DNA of 63,918 nucleotides from Brenneria alni (GCF_003666245.1 NZ_MJLZ01000024.1:1-63918), one strand, 5' to 3'; counted from the stretch's first letter, positions 1 through 8,558 are shown. The notes: generated by a model not told the origin, from the letters alone. Translations and numbers: made by a program.

Positions 1-608
1 GGGGGGGGGTCATTGCCGATGAAGTCCAGCCAGGGTTTGGCCGTACCGGGGAAACCTTGTGGGGATTTGTCCGCCACGGCGTGGTGCCGGATTTGGTCAG
101 CCTCGGTAAACCGATGGGAAATGGTCATCCGATCGCCGGTCTGGTAGGGCGTTCCGCGCTGTTTGATGCTTTCGGCCACGACGTGCGCTATTTCAATACC
201 TTTGGTGGTAACCCGGTTTCCTGTCAGGCTGCACATGCGGTACTGCGGGTTATCCGGGAAGAAAAATTACAGGAAAATGCACGGCGGGTTGGGCGCTATC
301 TGCATCAGGGATTGGATCAACTGGCGCAGGAATTTCCGTTGATAGGCGATATTCGTGCTTACGGTCTGTTTATTGGGGTGGAACTGGTCACTGAACGTCA
401 GAATAAAGCGCCCGCCAGCGAGTCGGCGGCAAAGGTGGTAAATGAGATGCGCCAGCGTGGTGTTTTGATCAGCGCCACCGGCCCGTCTGCCAATATTCTC
501 AAAATCCGTCCGCCGCTGGTGTTCCAGGAAGAACACGCCGACCTGTTTTTGAACACGCTGAATGATGTGTTGAAATTGTCGTCACTGGGGATAAAGAGTG
601 GACGGTGA
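1..608 (+). CDS. Class III PLP-dependent aminotransferase, 3' end only
   Basis: Open from the left window edge (reading frame 3), so the N-terminal half is missing. The first visible residues give the class III signature around D-E-V-Q-P-G-F-G-R-T-G, which holds the aspartate that contacts the PLP ring nitrogen. The PLP lysine follows in S-L-G-K-P-M-G-N-G, and the domain continues to the usual C-terminal small domain ending at the TGA at 606-608. The substrate cannot be told from this fragment; the family covers ornithine, acetylornithine, GABA, beta-alanine and similar amines. Its neighbours are an N-acylamino acid racemase and amidohydrolases, which fits amino acid catabolism. The window opens with nine G residues, so the first few codons should be read with care. 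Confidence 0.85.
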   Translation, partial: GGVIADEVQPGFGRTGETLWGFVRHGVVPDLVSLGKPMGNGHPIAGLVGRSALFDAFGHDVRYFNTFGGNPVSCQAAHAVLRVIREEKLQENARRVGRYLHQGLDQLAQEFPLIGDIRAYGLFIGVELVTERQNKAPASESAAKVVNEMRQRGVLISATGPSANILKIRPPLVFQEEHADLFLNTLNDVLKLSSLGIKSGR

Positions 609-863
609 AAGAAGCAAAAGGCACCTGGCCATTGCTAAAAAATGGAAAGGTAATTTGCTTTTTTTATCATTGACGCAATGCTTATTTCTATTTAATTTGA
701 ATGGTCAGTATCTTTTATTAATTGATTTATAAAAATATTTAAGTGTTTTTTTAGCTAAGAGCAGAGCAGATAATAAGGCAATTAAATAAACTTTTTCAGC
801 ACGATTATCAGCGCCATTAATGCGGATATATCGCCACATTCAGGGCAGCAGCAGGAATATGTC

Positions 864-1976
864 ATGAAAATCGATAAAATTGTGTTGCGGAAAATGAAAA
901 TGGCGTTGAAAACGCCATTTACGACCAGCTTTGCCACTCAGACGGAAAAATATTTCGCTATTGCTGAAGTGTATTCCGAAGGGCAGGTTGGGTACGGCGA
1001 CTGTTCTGCCATCTCTCTGCCATTTTATAACGAAGAAACCAATGTGACTGCCTGGCACATTATGCGCGATTTTCTTATTCCCATGATTAAGCAGGCCGGA
1101 GATATTCAGCATCCTTCACAGGTGAGAGATATTTTTTCACCGGTTAAGCGAAATAATTGTGCCAAGGCAGCAATTGAAGGTGGAATATGGGATGTCTATG
1201 CCAAAATTAAAGGCATTCCGTTGCACCAGGCAATTGGTGGTAAAAGAAGTAAAATTGAGGCAGGCGTCAGTATTGGTATTCAGGAAACGCCGGATAAATT
1301 GGTTAATGTCGTCGATGGCTTTCTCCGTGAGGGTTATAAGCGGATAAAGATAAAAATAAAGCCCGGTCAGGATTACGATTATATCCTGGCACTCCGTCAG
1401 GCATTTGGTGATATCACGCTGATGGCAGATGCCAATTCAGCCTATACGCTGGATGATATCGATTTCTTTAAACGTATCGATAAATTCAATCTTCTTATGA
1501 TTGAACAACCGTTGGCACATGACGATATCGTCGATCACCGCAAACTTCAGGCGGCCATTACCACCCCAATTTGCCTGGATGAGAGTATTGCTTCAGTTGA
1601 AGATGCTCGCAAAGCGATTGAACTTGGCAGTGCCAGAATTATCAATATCAAGGTTGCCCGTGTCGGCGGCATCACTGAAACCCGGCTGATTCATGATTAT
1701 TGCCAGGAACATGGTATTCCGGTGTGGTGCGGCGGTATGTTAGATACGGCGGTAGGAAAAGCGCACAATATTGCCGTTTCTACATTGCCAAATTTTGTCT
1801 ACGCTCATGATATTCCACCTTCTTCCCGCTACTGGCATGAGGATTTTATGTTGCCCTTGGTGAAAATAGATAGAGACAGTTGCGTAGAAGTGCCGAATAA
1901 ACCCGGTATTGGATTCGATATCAATCCCATACTGTATGAAAAGTATTGTTACGGACAGGAAACATTTTCATTTTAA
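864..1976 (+). CDS. Enolase-superfamily N-acylamino acid racemase / o-succinylbenzoate synthase-like protein
   Basis: 370 aa. Residues expected for the NSAR/OSBS group of the muconate-lactonizing subgroup are present at the family positions: K164-x-K166 and K263 as the two catalytic bases, and D189 (M-A-D-A-N), E214 (E-Q-P) and D239 (L-D-E-S) as Mg ligands. ATG 864 has AGGA about seven bases upstream. Family members either make o-succinylbenzoate for menaquinone or racemize N-succinyl/N-acyl amino acids. No men genes are adjacent. The neighbours are an amino-acid-type binding protein and two M20 peptidases, so racemization of N-acyl amino acids, allowing D-amino acid salvage, is the better inference. 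Exact substrate is unknown. Confidence 0.8.
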   Translation: MKIDKIVLRKMKMALKTPFTTSFATQTEKYFAIAEVYSEGQVGYGDCSAISLPFYNEETNVTAWHIMRDFLIPMIKQAGDIQHPSQVRDIFSPVKRNNCAKAAIEGGIWDVYAKIKGIPLHQAIGGKRSKIEAGVSIGIQETPDKLVNVVDGFLREGYKRIKIKIKPGQDYDYILALRQAFGDITLMADANSAYTLDDIDFFKRIDKFNLLMIEQPLAHDDIVDHRKLQAAITTPICLDESIASVEDARKAIELGSARIINIKVARVGGITETRLIHDYCQEHGIPVWCGGMLDTAVGKAHNIAVSTLPNFVYAHDIPPSSRYWHEDFMLPLVKIDRDSCVEVPNKPGIGFDINPILYEKYCYGQETFSF

Positions 1977-2098
1977 GCAAAACGAATTATTCAAACCCCA
2001 GGGAAAAACATAAGGTACACGGTTCCAAACTAACAATAAAACACCACATAAACTCTAATTGAAGTATGACGAGTATAAATAGGATAGATAGGAACGCC

Positions 2099-2923
2099 AT
2101 GATGATATTAAGAAAAATCATTCCATTATTGCTGGTGCTGGGAATATCGCAGACTTTGGCGGCGGAACAAACGAAAGAAATTACCATTGGCGTTTCGCCT
2201 GGGCCTTATGGCGATATGGTGACGAAAGCGATTAAACCAGAGTTGTTGAAGAAAGGGTATGAGGTTAAGGTGCGGGAGTTCAGTGACTATATCCAGCCTA
2301 ATCTGGCGCTGTCGAATAAAAGCATTGATGCCAACCTGTTTCAAAACCGCCGCTATCTGGACAGATTTAGTGCGGATAAGGGATTGAAACTTGCCGAGAT
2401 AATTACCGTACCGACTGCCAGTATGGGTTTTTATTCCAATAAAGTAAGCTCGCTGAATGAACTGAAAGAGGGGGATGTGATTACCCTGCCTAACGATCCC
2501 TCCAATCTGGCCCGATCGCTGGATTTTTTGCAAAAATATGGACTGATTAAGATCAATCCGGGAATTACCCCGACTAAGGCGTCACTGCGGGATATTACCG
2601 AAAATCCTAAAGGGCTGGTATTCAAACCCCTGGAAGCGGCGCAGTTGCCACGGGCATTGGGTGGTGTGAGCGGTTCGTTGATCAACGCTAACTTTGCTAT
2701 CGCTGCCGGGCTGAATCTGTCTGATGCGATCCAGTTGGATGTTTTGCCGGAAGATTTAAAAAATATGATTGTAGTGCGTGCGGAGGATGCCGATAAGCCC
2801 TTTGCCAATGACCTGAAAGCCGCGGTGCAATCACCACAGTTTGCCGCGTTCTTTGATAACCAAGATTCCATGTTTCATGCATTTCAAAAACCTGAATGGA
2901 TGAAAGCCGCACAGGCAAAGTAA
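2099..2923 (+). CDS. MetQ/NlpA-family periplasmic substrate-binding protein
   Basis: 274 aa from the ATG at 2099, preferred over the upstream 2066 start because GGAA lies just before it and the signal peptide then begins immediately (hydrophobic core about residues 5-18, likely cleavage after L-A-A). The mature protein matches the NlpA lipoprotein/MetQ fold, with the I-T-I-G-V-S-P-G-P-Y-G start and N-L-F-Q region typical of methionine-type ABC receptors. Unlike MetQ it has no lipobox cysteine, so it should be soluble in the periplasm. No metN-like ATPase or metI-like permease is next to it, so it is an orphan receptor that must borrow a transporter or have lost one. The ligand is unknown; an N-acyl or D-amino acid would fit the neighbours. 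Confidence 0.8.
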   Translation: MMILRKIIPLLLVLGISQTLAAEQTKEITIGVSPGPYGDMVTKAIKPELLKKGYEVKVREFSDYIQPNLALSNKSIDANLFQNRRYLDRFSADKGLKLAEIITVPTASMGFYSNKVSSLNELKEGDVITLPNDPSNLARSLDFLQKYGLIKINPGITPTKASLRDITENPKGLVFKPLEAAQLPRALGGVSGSLINANFAIAAGLNLSDAIQLDVLPEDLKNMIVVRAEDADKPFANDLKAAVQSPQFAAFFDNQDSMFHAFQKPEWMKAAQAK

Positions 2924-2940
2924 ACCGATAAAGATGTGAC

Positions 2941-2969
2941 GAGGCCAGATATTTCTATCCTCTGGCCTC
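2941..2969. terminator. Bidirectional hairpin between convergent genes
   Basis: A 9-bp perfect stem (GAGGCCAGA at 2941-2949 with TCTGGCCTC at 2961-2969) lies between the binding-protein gene and the convergent M20 peptidase gene. There is no strong T tract on the plus strand, so efficiency is uncertain. Confidence 0.5.
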
Positions 2970-3019
2970 ACGCATGATATCGCGTCGCTTAGTAGGCTGT
3001 GTTCATTTTCATACCCTTG

Positions 3020-4396
3020 TTACCTCCTTTCCCCCAATTCCCAAAATAGACCGGTCATGATGGCCAATCCTTCACGCGCTACGGACTTCAGCAGGTGTTC
3101 ATTAACCGCATGTTGCCCACAAGCAGGATAAGAGTGCGGGATCCACAATGTGGGCAAGCCAAGAATATCGGCAAAAACGGTATTGGGTAATGAGCCACCC
3201 AGGTTGGGTAACAACGCCGGCGGCTTGCCGGTGATATCCTGCATCAGTTCCAGCGCCCAGGTCACCAGCGGATCTTCTGGATCGAAGCGGGTGGCAGGAG
3301 AAGCATTAAGTATCTCAATTTCCACGTTACTGAAGCCTTGCTTATCCAAATGCTGGCGAACATGATAGGCCAACTGTTGCCAGTCGGTCTCCACTACAAA
3401 ACGCAGTTGGCAAATGGCTGTTGCCTCGGCAGGAATAGCATTGACCGGTTTGTCAGGGTTGCCGGTAATAAAAGAGAGGACTTCCAATGTATTCCAGCCA
3501 AATAAACGCTCGGCGGGTGTGAACCCTTCGGCTCCCCAGCCGATATCGATTTCAGGATCGTCAGCATTCCCCCCTGGGGCGACAGAACTGAGAATACGCT
3601 GTATTGATGGCGTCAGCGGCGGCGGCAACAGGGTTTCGATGCGTATTCGTCCCTGCCCATCTACCAGGCTGGCGATCGCGTTCGCCAATTGTGTGCCAGG
3701 ATTACTTAACAGACCACCCCAGTTTCCTGAATGGTAAGCCTGTTTACGGGCATGAATACTCAAGCGGAAATTAACGCAACCTCGTGAACCGAGAAATAAT
3801 GTGGGTCGTTCGGCATTAAGACGGGGGCCATCAGAAGCAATGAAAATATCAGCGGCAAGTTGCTGTTTGTAGTGCTGACAGATATCGGCCAACCCTGGCG
3901 AACCAATCTCTTCGCCCATTTCAAACAACAGCTTACAGTTGAATCCCAATTGATGACCACGGGCCTGATAAACCTGCTCAAGCGCCATCAGGTTGATCGT
4001 GTGCTGGCCTTTATTGTCAGCGCTGCCACGGCCATACCAGCGGTCACCTTCTTCCGCCAGCACCCAGGGATACAAGCCTTCACGCCACTTCTCCTTATCG
4101 CCAAACACCACATCGCCATGTCCGTATGACAACAAGGTCGGTAAATCGGGATGCTCGATTCGTTCGGCAATCAGAAAGGGAACATGGCGGTAAGCCGGGT
4201 GTTCAAGCAATGTGATGGTAAACCCCATGGACTCCAGCGGGGGGCGGATCTCGTCTTCCAGATAGGTGCGCAGTATGGCGTGTCTGTCCGGGTTTTGACT
4301 TTCACTGCGACAGGCGATACGGCGGGCCAGAATATGTTTAAAATCGCCGCAATCAAAACGGTCACAGGCACTTTGGATAATATCTGCACGGGTCAT
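3020..4396 (-). CDS. M20-family metallopeptidase (dipeptidase/deacylase-like)
   Basis: 458 aa. The ATG at 4396 is chosen because AAGGAA sits seven bases upstream; the longer reading to 4477 adds an unsupported hydrophobic leader. M20 hallmarks are visible: the G-H-G-D-V-V metal-binding segment, G-R-G-S-A-D-N-K-G-Q with the bridging aspartate, and the general-base/metal pair in E-M-G-E-E-I-G. Enzymes of this group hydrolyse dipeptides or N-acyl amino acids with two zinc ions. It is divergent from the LysR gene and convergent with the binding protein, so a role in cleaving the imported peptide-like ligand, controlled by that LysR regulator, is an inference from position only. Confidence 0.85.
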   Translation of the reverse strand: MTRADIIQSACDRFDCGDFKHILARRIACRSESQNPDRHAILRTYLEDEIRPPLESMGFTITLLEHPAYRHVPFLIAERIEHPDLPTLLSYGHGDVVFGDKEKWREGLYPWVLAEEGDRWYGRGSADNKGQHTINLMALEQVYQARGHQLGFNCKLLFEMGEEIGSPGLADICQHYKQQLAADIFIASDGPRLNAERPTLFLGSRGCVNFRLSIHARKQAYHSGNWGGLLSNPGTQLANAIASLVDGQGRIRIETLLPPPLTPSIQRILSSVAPGGNADDPEIDIGWGAEGFTPAERLFGWNTLEVLSFITGNPDKPVNAIPAEATAICQLRFVVETDWQQLAYHVRQHLDKQGFSNVEIEILNASPATRFDPEDPLVTWALELMQDITGKPPALLPNLGGSLPNTVFADILGLPTLWIPHSYPACGQHAVNEHLLKSVAREGLAIMTGLFWELGERR

Positions 4397-4530
4397 GACG
4401 TTCCTTACCGGATAACGAGCAGAAATAACGGATATATAAAGGAAGGATAAGCATTGCAGCAATAATAAAATTTGCAACCAAGCTTTGCTTTTAATATAAA
4501 CCTTATACCCTTTCTTGCGTAGGACTAATC

Positions 4531-5466
4531 ATTATCAAGCTGCACAGTTCCGAAATCCGTTATTTTCTGGTTGTGGCGACTACCGGTTCCCTTAGCGCCG
4601 CCAGCGAGCATCTTTTTGTGGCGGTTTCGGCCATCAGTCGTCAAATTCAGCGATTGGAAGAGCGCATTGGCGTACCGCTGTTTGAACGTCATGCCCGCGG
4701 TATGGTGCTTAATGACGCTGGACGAATTCTGGAAAACCATGTGCGTAAAAGCGTGATGGATATGGATTTGGCGGTGGCGGAAATCCAGGGGTTGAAAGAA
4801 AGCTGTCGTACACTGTTGAGGATTGGTTGTACTGAAGGCATGGCATTTGATCTACTGCCGACGCTCTTTTCCCGCTTTCGGCAGTACAACGCAGATACAA
4901 CATTTTATCTTAAAGTGGGTTCAGCAATGCAGGTTTCCCAGATGATCCGCAACGGTGAGGTGGACATTGCATTGCAATTTGCGTTGGCGCCGGAGCAGGG
5001 GGTTGATGTTAGGGTATCGCTGCCTGCTCCGCTAATGTTGTTAATGTCCGATCAGCATCCACTGGCGGGGAAACAGATTCAACTGTCAGATTTACATGAT
5101 TTTCCGCTCGCGTTACCAGAACCTTCCACCACACTGCGACAACTGTTCGATCTTTCTTGCCGTATGAGTGGAACCTTTCTGGAACCTACGCTGTGCTGTA
5201 ATAATTTTACCACGCTCTATTATTATGCTCTGAATACCCCGCTGGCTGTGGCCGCCTGTAGTTTCTATTCTGTTATGTATAAATATTTACAGGAACCCGT
5301 GTGCCTTAAGCCGTTGAGTATTAAACAGCTTGACCAACGTTCGTTGCAGATACAAACATTAGCCGGCAAACAACATGCAGAACCGTTGCAGATGTTTCTT
5401 GATTTTATGATAAGTGAAATGCGGCAAGGTGAAGCCTATTACCTGAATAATGTGGCAGAGGGATGA
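4531..5466 (+). CDS. LysR-family transcriptional regulator with a probable ATT start
   Basis: 311 aa if started at ATT 4531. The N-terminal helix-turn-helix is clear (S-L-S-A-A-S-E-H-L-F-V-A-V-S-A-I-S-R-Q-I). A GTG at 4573 would remove the first helix of the wHTH (K-L-H-S-S-E-I-R-Y-F-L-V-V), which every LysR protein has. No ATG, GTG or TTG exists between that helix and the upstream in-frame stop, while AGGA at 4521-4524 is correctly spaced for ATT 4531 (CTG 4540 is a poorer option). The C-terminal part is a LysR effector-binding domain. It is divergent from the M20 peptidase gene, the usual arrangement for a LysR target. The inducer is unknown. Confidence 0.8.
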   Translation: MIKLHSSEIRYFLVVATTGSLSAASEHLFVAVSAISRQIQRLEERIGVPLFERHARGMVLNDAGRILENHVRKSVMDMDLAVAEIQGLKESCRTLLRIGCTEGMAFDLLPTLFSRFRQYNADTTFYLKVGSAMQVSQMIRNGEVDIALQFALAPEQGVDVRVSLPAPLMLLMSDQHPLAGKQIQLSDLHDFPLALPEPSTTLRQLFDLSCRMSGTFLEPTLCCNNFTTLYYYALNTPLAVAACSFYSVMYKYLQEPVCLKPLSIKQLDQRSLQIQTLAGKQHAEPLQMFLDFMISEMRQGEAYYLNNVAEG

Positions 5467-5487
5467 ACCTGTGTCATGACGGGTTCA
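5464..5487 (+). terminator. Hairpin at the 3' end of the LysR gene
   Basis: TGAACC (5464-5469) pairs with GGTTCA (5482-5487), with an inner GT/AC pair and a CTTTTCTGTTCTTTT run after it. The hairpin overlaps the LysR stop codon and separates it from the convergent GntR gene. Confidence 0.5.
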
Positions 5488-5564
5488 CTTTTCTGTTCTT
5501 TTATATGAGGGATACTTCGTCCCGTAGCGGGGTTGGGTATCCTGCTTTTTTACCGGCGGGAAGG

Positions 5565-6236
5565 TTAATCCTGCTGTTCAACGGCAATAAACGCCAGCAT
5601 GGTTTCGCTGCTATCCAGAATATCGCGCTGAATGGATTGCTTGGCGGCCTGACCATCGCGCTGGCGCAACGCGGCCACCACTTCCTGATGGTGCTCAATG
5701 GCCATTTGCAGCGAAAAATGTGCATAAGCCTGCGCAATCAATGGCCCGGTGCGCATCCACAGGCTGCCGATAAACTGCGTCAGCAGCGGCATCTGCGCCG
5801 CCTGCGCCAACAATAAGTGGAATTCGCTATTGAGCTGCAAGGCTGCGCTGAGGTTTTTTTCCTTAATCGCCTGCCGGTTGCGCTGGATATTGTTTTCAAT
5901 GCACTGGAGATCTTTGGGGGTAATCAATCTGGCGGCGTGTTCCGCTCCGGTTCCTTCCAGCGAAAGCCGCAGGGTGCGGATTTCGATAAATTGTTCTGTG
6001 GTTAATTGCGGCACGCGAATATCGCGTGGTGTTTTTAACACCAGAGCCTGTTCCTTCGCTAACTGCAAGATGGCATCCCGTACCGGCGTTACGCTGGTGC
6101 CGACCTGCGCGGCAAGTTCCCGGATACGCAGGCGGTCATCCGGCTTTAGCCGACCGACAATTAATGCTTCTCGCAGCATGGCATAAACACTGGGGCCAAG
6201 ATAGCTGTGGTTGATTTGACCAATAGGATAGTTCAC
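5565..6236 (-). CDS. GntR-family (FadR/FCD type) transcriptional regulator
   Basis: 223 aa from GTG 6236, preceded by GGGGGA; an alternative in-frame TTG at 6281 would add 15 residues. The N-terminal winged helix shows L-R-I-R-E-L-A-A-Q-V-G-T-S-V-T-P-V-R-D-A, the GntR recognition helix. The C-terminal all-helical FCD domain carries the metal/ligand residues expected around N-S-E-F-H and E-H-H-Q-E-V. Such regulators usually repress catabolic or transport genes and are released by a carboxylate or amino acid. It is convergent with the LysR gene and has no intact divergent partner, because the adjacent region at 6.3-7.0 kb is decayed. Its present target is unknown. Confidence 0.85.
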   Translation of the reverse strand: MNYPIGQINHSYLGPSVYAMLREALIVGRLKPDDRLRIRELAAQVGTSVTPVRDAILQLAKEQALVLKTPRDIRVPQLTTEQFIEIRTLRLSLEGTGAEHAARLITPKDLQCIENNIQRNRQAIKEKNLSAALQLNSEFHLLLAQAAQMPLLTQFIGSLWMRTGPLIAQAYAHFSLQMAIEHHQEVVAALRQRDGQAAKQSIQRDILDSSETMLAFIAVEQQD

Positions 6237-6280
6237 GCATTCCCCCGGAAGAAGGGCGTCAGCGCCGCCCGGAATGTTCA

Positions 6281-6300
6281 ATATACAATATGATGCATCA
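6281..6300. promoter_or_regulatory. Possible GntR operator
   Basis: A perfect 10-bp palindrome TGATGCATCA (6291-6300) next to an AT-rich near-palindrome (AATATACAATAT) lies just upstream of the GntR gene, the usual place for an autoregulatory FCD-type site. This is a positional inference. Confidence 0.3.
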
Positions 6301-6357
6301 AGAACGCTATGTGGAAAGCAGTGATTACAACGTAAAATGATTGGGTAAAGATTTTAA

Positions 6358-6695
6358 ACACTCTCGATAATTAGACTGTGGTATATCACCAGTCGGGCTT
6401 TTATTAGTGAGCAGGATTTATCCACTGGGATATTACAGATCGACATTCTGGAAGGTCGACTGGAATACATTAATGTTAATAATCAATCAGAGCAGGTTTT
6501 ACGTCACGTATTTCCCGGTATGGAAGGTGAAATTCTAAATCTCCGGGATATTGAACAGGGAATGGAACAGCTCAACCGGATGCCAACGCAACAGGTGAGC
6601 ATTGAAATTCTTCCAGGAAGCAAGCCGGGTTATTCCATCGTGAATTTAACCCGTAAAAAGCAGATACCGCTGACCGTAAACATCAGTTTTGAAAA
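6358..6695 (+). pseudogene. Fragment of a FhaC/ShlB-type two-partner-secretion transporter (POTRA region)
   Basis: Translation in the frame of 6376 gives a clear ShlB/FhaC POTRA segment: I-T-S-R-A-F-I-S-E-Q-D-L-S-T-G, then I-D-I-L-E-G-R-L-E, then N-L-R-D-I-E-Q-G-M-E-Q-L-N-R-M-P and I-L-P-G-S-K-P-G-Y-S. An in-frame stop lies at 6355-6357 upstream, and the homology breaks off near 6690, before the beta-barrel. Intact transporters have over 500 residues, so this is a remnant of about 100. No partner adhesin or hemolysin gene remains. The open frame continues to 6840 only by reading antisense through the next remnant. Confidence 0.75.
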
Positions 6696-6977
6696 TTCAT
6701 CAAGCCCAAGTTTGCCTTGTGCTATCAACACCATCGCCGCCGTAGCGACAATCGGTTTGCTGATGGATGACAGGCGGAACAGCGCGTTTTCTGTCATTGG
6801 CCGTCCGGTTTCCCGGTCAGCCAGACCGGCAGCCCCCTGATATACGCGGTTACCCTAATGGCGAACAATAACCACGGCGCCGACAATGCGTTGTTCGGCA
6901 ATAGCTTGATCAATTACGGTATTTACGCGGGTGGGCAGGTTTCCATCAAGAGATGCTGATCCAATAGTCGATGACAT
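6696..6977 (-). pseudogene. Serine hydrolase (class C beta-lactamase/EstB-like) N-terminal remnant
   Basis: Starting from ATG 6977, with a good AAAGGAG ribosome site, the minus strand encodes a typical beta-lactamase-fold N-terminus of 40 residues. An in-frame TAG follows at 6855-6857. The same frame then continues with G-N-R-V-Y-Q-G-A-A-G-L-A-D-R-E-T-G and R-L-S-S-I-S-K, the S-x-x-K nucleophile motif, and stops resembling the family near 6696. So the gene carries a nonsense mutation and has lost the C-terminal three quarters, including the YxN and KTG-like motifs. The break coincides with the end of the transporter fragment, which points to a single deletion or recombination joint. Confidence 0.75.
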
Positions 6978-6988
6978 CGTTAGCTCCT

Positions 6989-7159
6989 TTAAATCTCAAA
7001 CCCCGGCGCCACCACTTTCACCTTGCATTGCTCGGGTTTGGGCGTGCCAGCCGGAATATTTTTGCAGTCGGGCGCAAAAGGATTAAGCGCATCACGGTTG
7101 AGATAGAGGATAAACAACACCAGTATAATCAAAGGAATCAGGATACGTTTTCTTTTCAT
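6989..7159 (-). CDS. Small single-pass membrane protein, 56 aa, unknown function
   Basis: An ATG-to-TAA frame of 56 codons, 11 bases upstream of the serine-hydrolase remnant and in the same orientation. The product starts M-K-R-K-R and continues with a hydrophobic stretch (about residues 6-20). A short polar tail follows with two cysteines (D-C-K-N and E-Q-C-K) and prolines, suggesting an anchored peptide with a periplasmic tail and possible disulphide. It may have been the upstream partner of the hydrolase and now survives alone. I do not recognise the family. Confidence 0.45.
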   Translation of the reverse strand: MKRKRILIPLIILVLFILYLNRDALNPFAPDCKNIPAGTPKPEQCKVKVVAPGFEI

Positions 7160-7196
7160 GATGATGCTTCACGCCGGATAGTATAAGACTCCAGCA

Positions 7197-8417
7197 TTAT
7201 ACAGAGATATTTTTGCTGCGCCGATCGTTATGCTGTGCGGTGGGGTGAGAGGCATTATTCAGCGCTTCCTGTTGGTGTAATGCCGCTTCAGCCAGTTGTG
7301 CAAAATAACGGGCAGCGGGAGGGATCGCGCTTTCGTCCGGGTTGAATTGTGGATGATGCAGCCCGAACTCGCTATTCGAACCAATGCTGACAAAGGTTCC
7401 CGGCACCTGCTGAAGATAAAGCGCAAAGTCTTCACCACTCATTTGTAATTCGGCGTTTTCTACCTGGTAACCCGCATCCTGGGCGATTTTCTTACTGAAA
7501 TCAGCCCAGTAGGGTGTATTAACCACGGAGGGCGGCCCCGGCTGCCAGTCCAACTGCGCTTTTGCCCCCAGGGCGAGGGTAATACCATTAATCAACTGCT
7601 CAATACGTGCGGGGATCTGTTCCCGAATCCGGGTATTGTAGGTGCGCACCGTACCTTCCAGTTCTACCGTTTGCGGCAGCACATTCCAGGTATTCCCGCC
7701 CTGAATCCGGGTAATGCTGATAACCAGTGATTCAAGCGAGCTAAAACTGCGGCTGGGTAAGGTTTGCAAGGCATTAACGATATTGCAGGCAGTAACAATA
7801 CTGTCGATGCCCTCTTCGGGTTTGGCGGCATGGGCGCCTTTACCCGTTATGCTGATAGTGAACCGGTCAACATTGGCATAAAACGCGCCGCTACGGGTGG
7901 CAAAAGTACCCGCCGGTAATTCAGGGGCATTATGTAAGCCGAAAATGGCGGATATGTCATTTAACGCGCCAGCCTGAATAAGCTGCTGTGCGCCGGTAGA
8001 CACCTCCTCTGCCGGTTGAAAAAGTATACGGACTTTGCCCGGCAGCTTCTGTTCGCATTTTTTCAATAAGCAGGCGGCTCCCAGCATAACCGCCGCGTGA
8101 AAATCATGACCACAGGCGTGCATCACCCCCGAATGCTGAGAGCGGAATCCGACATCAGTCAGTTCGTCGATGGGCAGAGCGTCAATATCAGCGCGCAGCG
8201 CGACGATCGGCCCGGGGCCGTTACCCAGTTCAGCGACAACGCCGGAGGTTAACGCCAACGGCAGTAAGCGAATGTTTCTCTGTTTTAACCACTGGGTAAT
8301 CTTGAGGGTGGTTTGGTGTTCCTGATTGGAAAGTTCCGGGTATTGATGCAACTCGCGTCGCCAGGTAATGAGTTGTTGGTCGAGCAGAGCATCACGACAG
8401 TGGATATTTTCAGCCAT
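7197..8417 (-). CDS. M20D-family amidohydrolase (N-acyl-L-amino acid amidohydrolase/hippuricase type)
   Basis: 406 aa from ATG 8417 (an upstream in-frame TTG at 8450 is less likely). The M20D signatures are all present: R-R-E-L-H-Q-Y-P-E-L-S near the N-terminus, A-L-R-A-D-I-D-A-L-P, H-A-C-G-H-D-F-H metal site, and F-Q-P-A-E-E. The family hydrolyses N-acyl amino acids such as hippurate, N-acetyl or IAA-amino acid conjugates. The length matches the usual 380-410 residues. With the racemase, binding protein and the other M20 enzyme it suggests an N-acyl amino acid utilisation island. In a plant-associated host, auxin-conjugate hydrolysis is an alternative. It ends about 140 bases from the nifH activator site, marking the island border. 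Confidence 0.88.
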   Translation of the reverse strand: MAENIHCRDALLDQQLITWRRELHQYPELSNQEHQTTLKITQWLKQRNIRLLPLALTSGVVAELGNGPGPIVALRADIDALPIDELTDVGFRSQHSGVMHACGHDFHAAVMLGAACLLKKCEQKLPGKVRILFQPAEEVSTGAQQLIQAGALNDISAIFGLHNAPELPAGTFATRSGAFYANVDRFTISITGKGAHAAKPEEGIDSIVTACNIVNALQTLPSRSFSSLESLVISITRIQGGNTWNVLPQTVELEGTVRTYNTRIREQIPARIEQLINGITLALGAKAQLDWQPGPPSVVNTPYWADFSKKIAQDAGYQVENAELQMSGEDFALYLQQVPGTFVSIGSNSEFGLHHPQFNPDESAIPPAARYFAQLAEAALHQQEALNNASHPTAQHNDRRSKNISV

Positions 8418-8558
8418 CTCGAAAAGCCATTTTATGATGAATAAAATCAAAGGTAGTTGAAGGGCGGTTCTAAGATAAATACCGTCTGGTTATATTTCAT
8501 AGCGGATTATCATGACCACGTTTCACCTCTTATATGCCTGAATATCCCCTGTCGCCTT

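Noticed and set aside
1-9. Run of nine Gs at the left edge
   Set aside because: Could be a contig-end artefact; it still translates as Gly-Gly in frame with the aminotransferase, so nothing is claimed.
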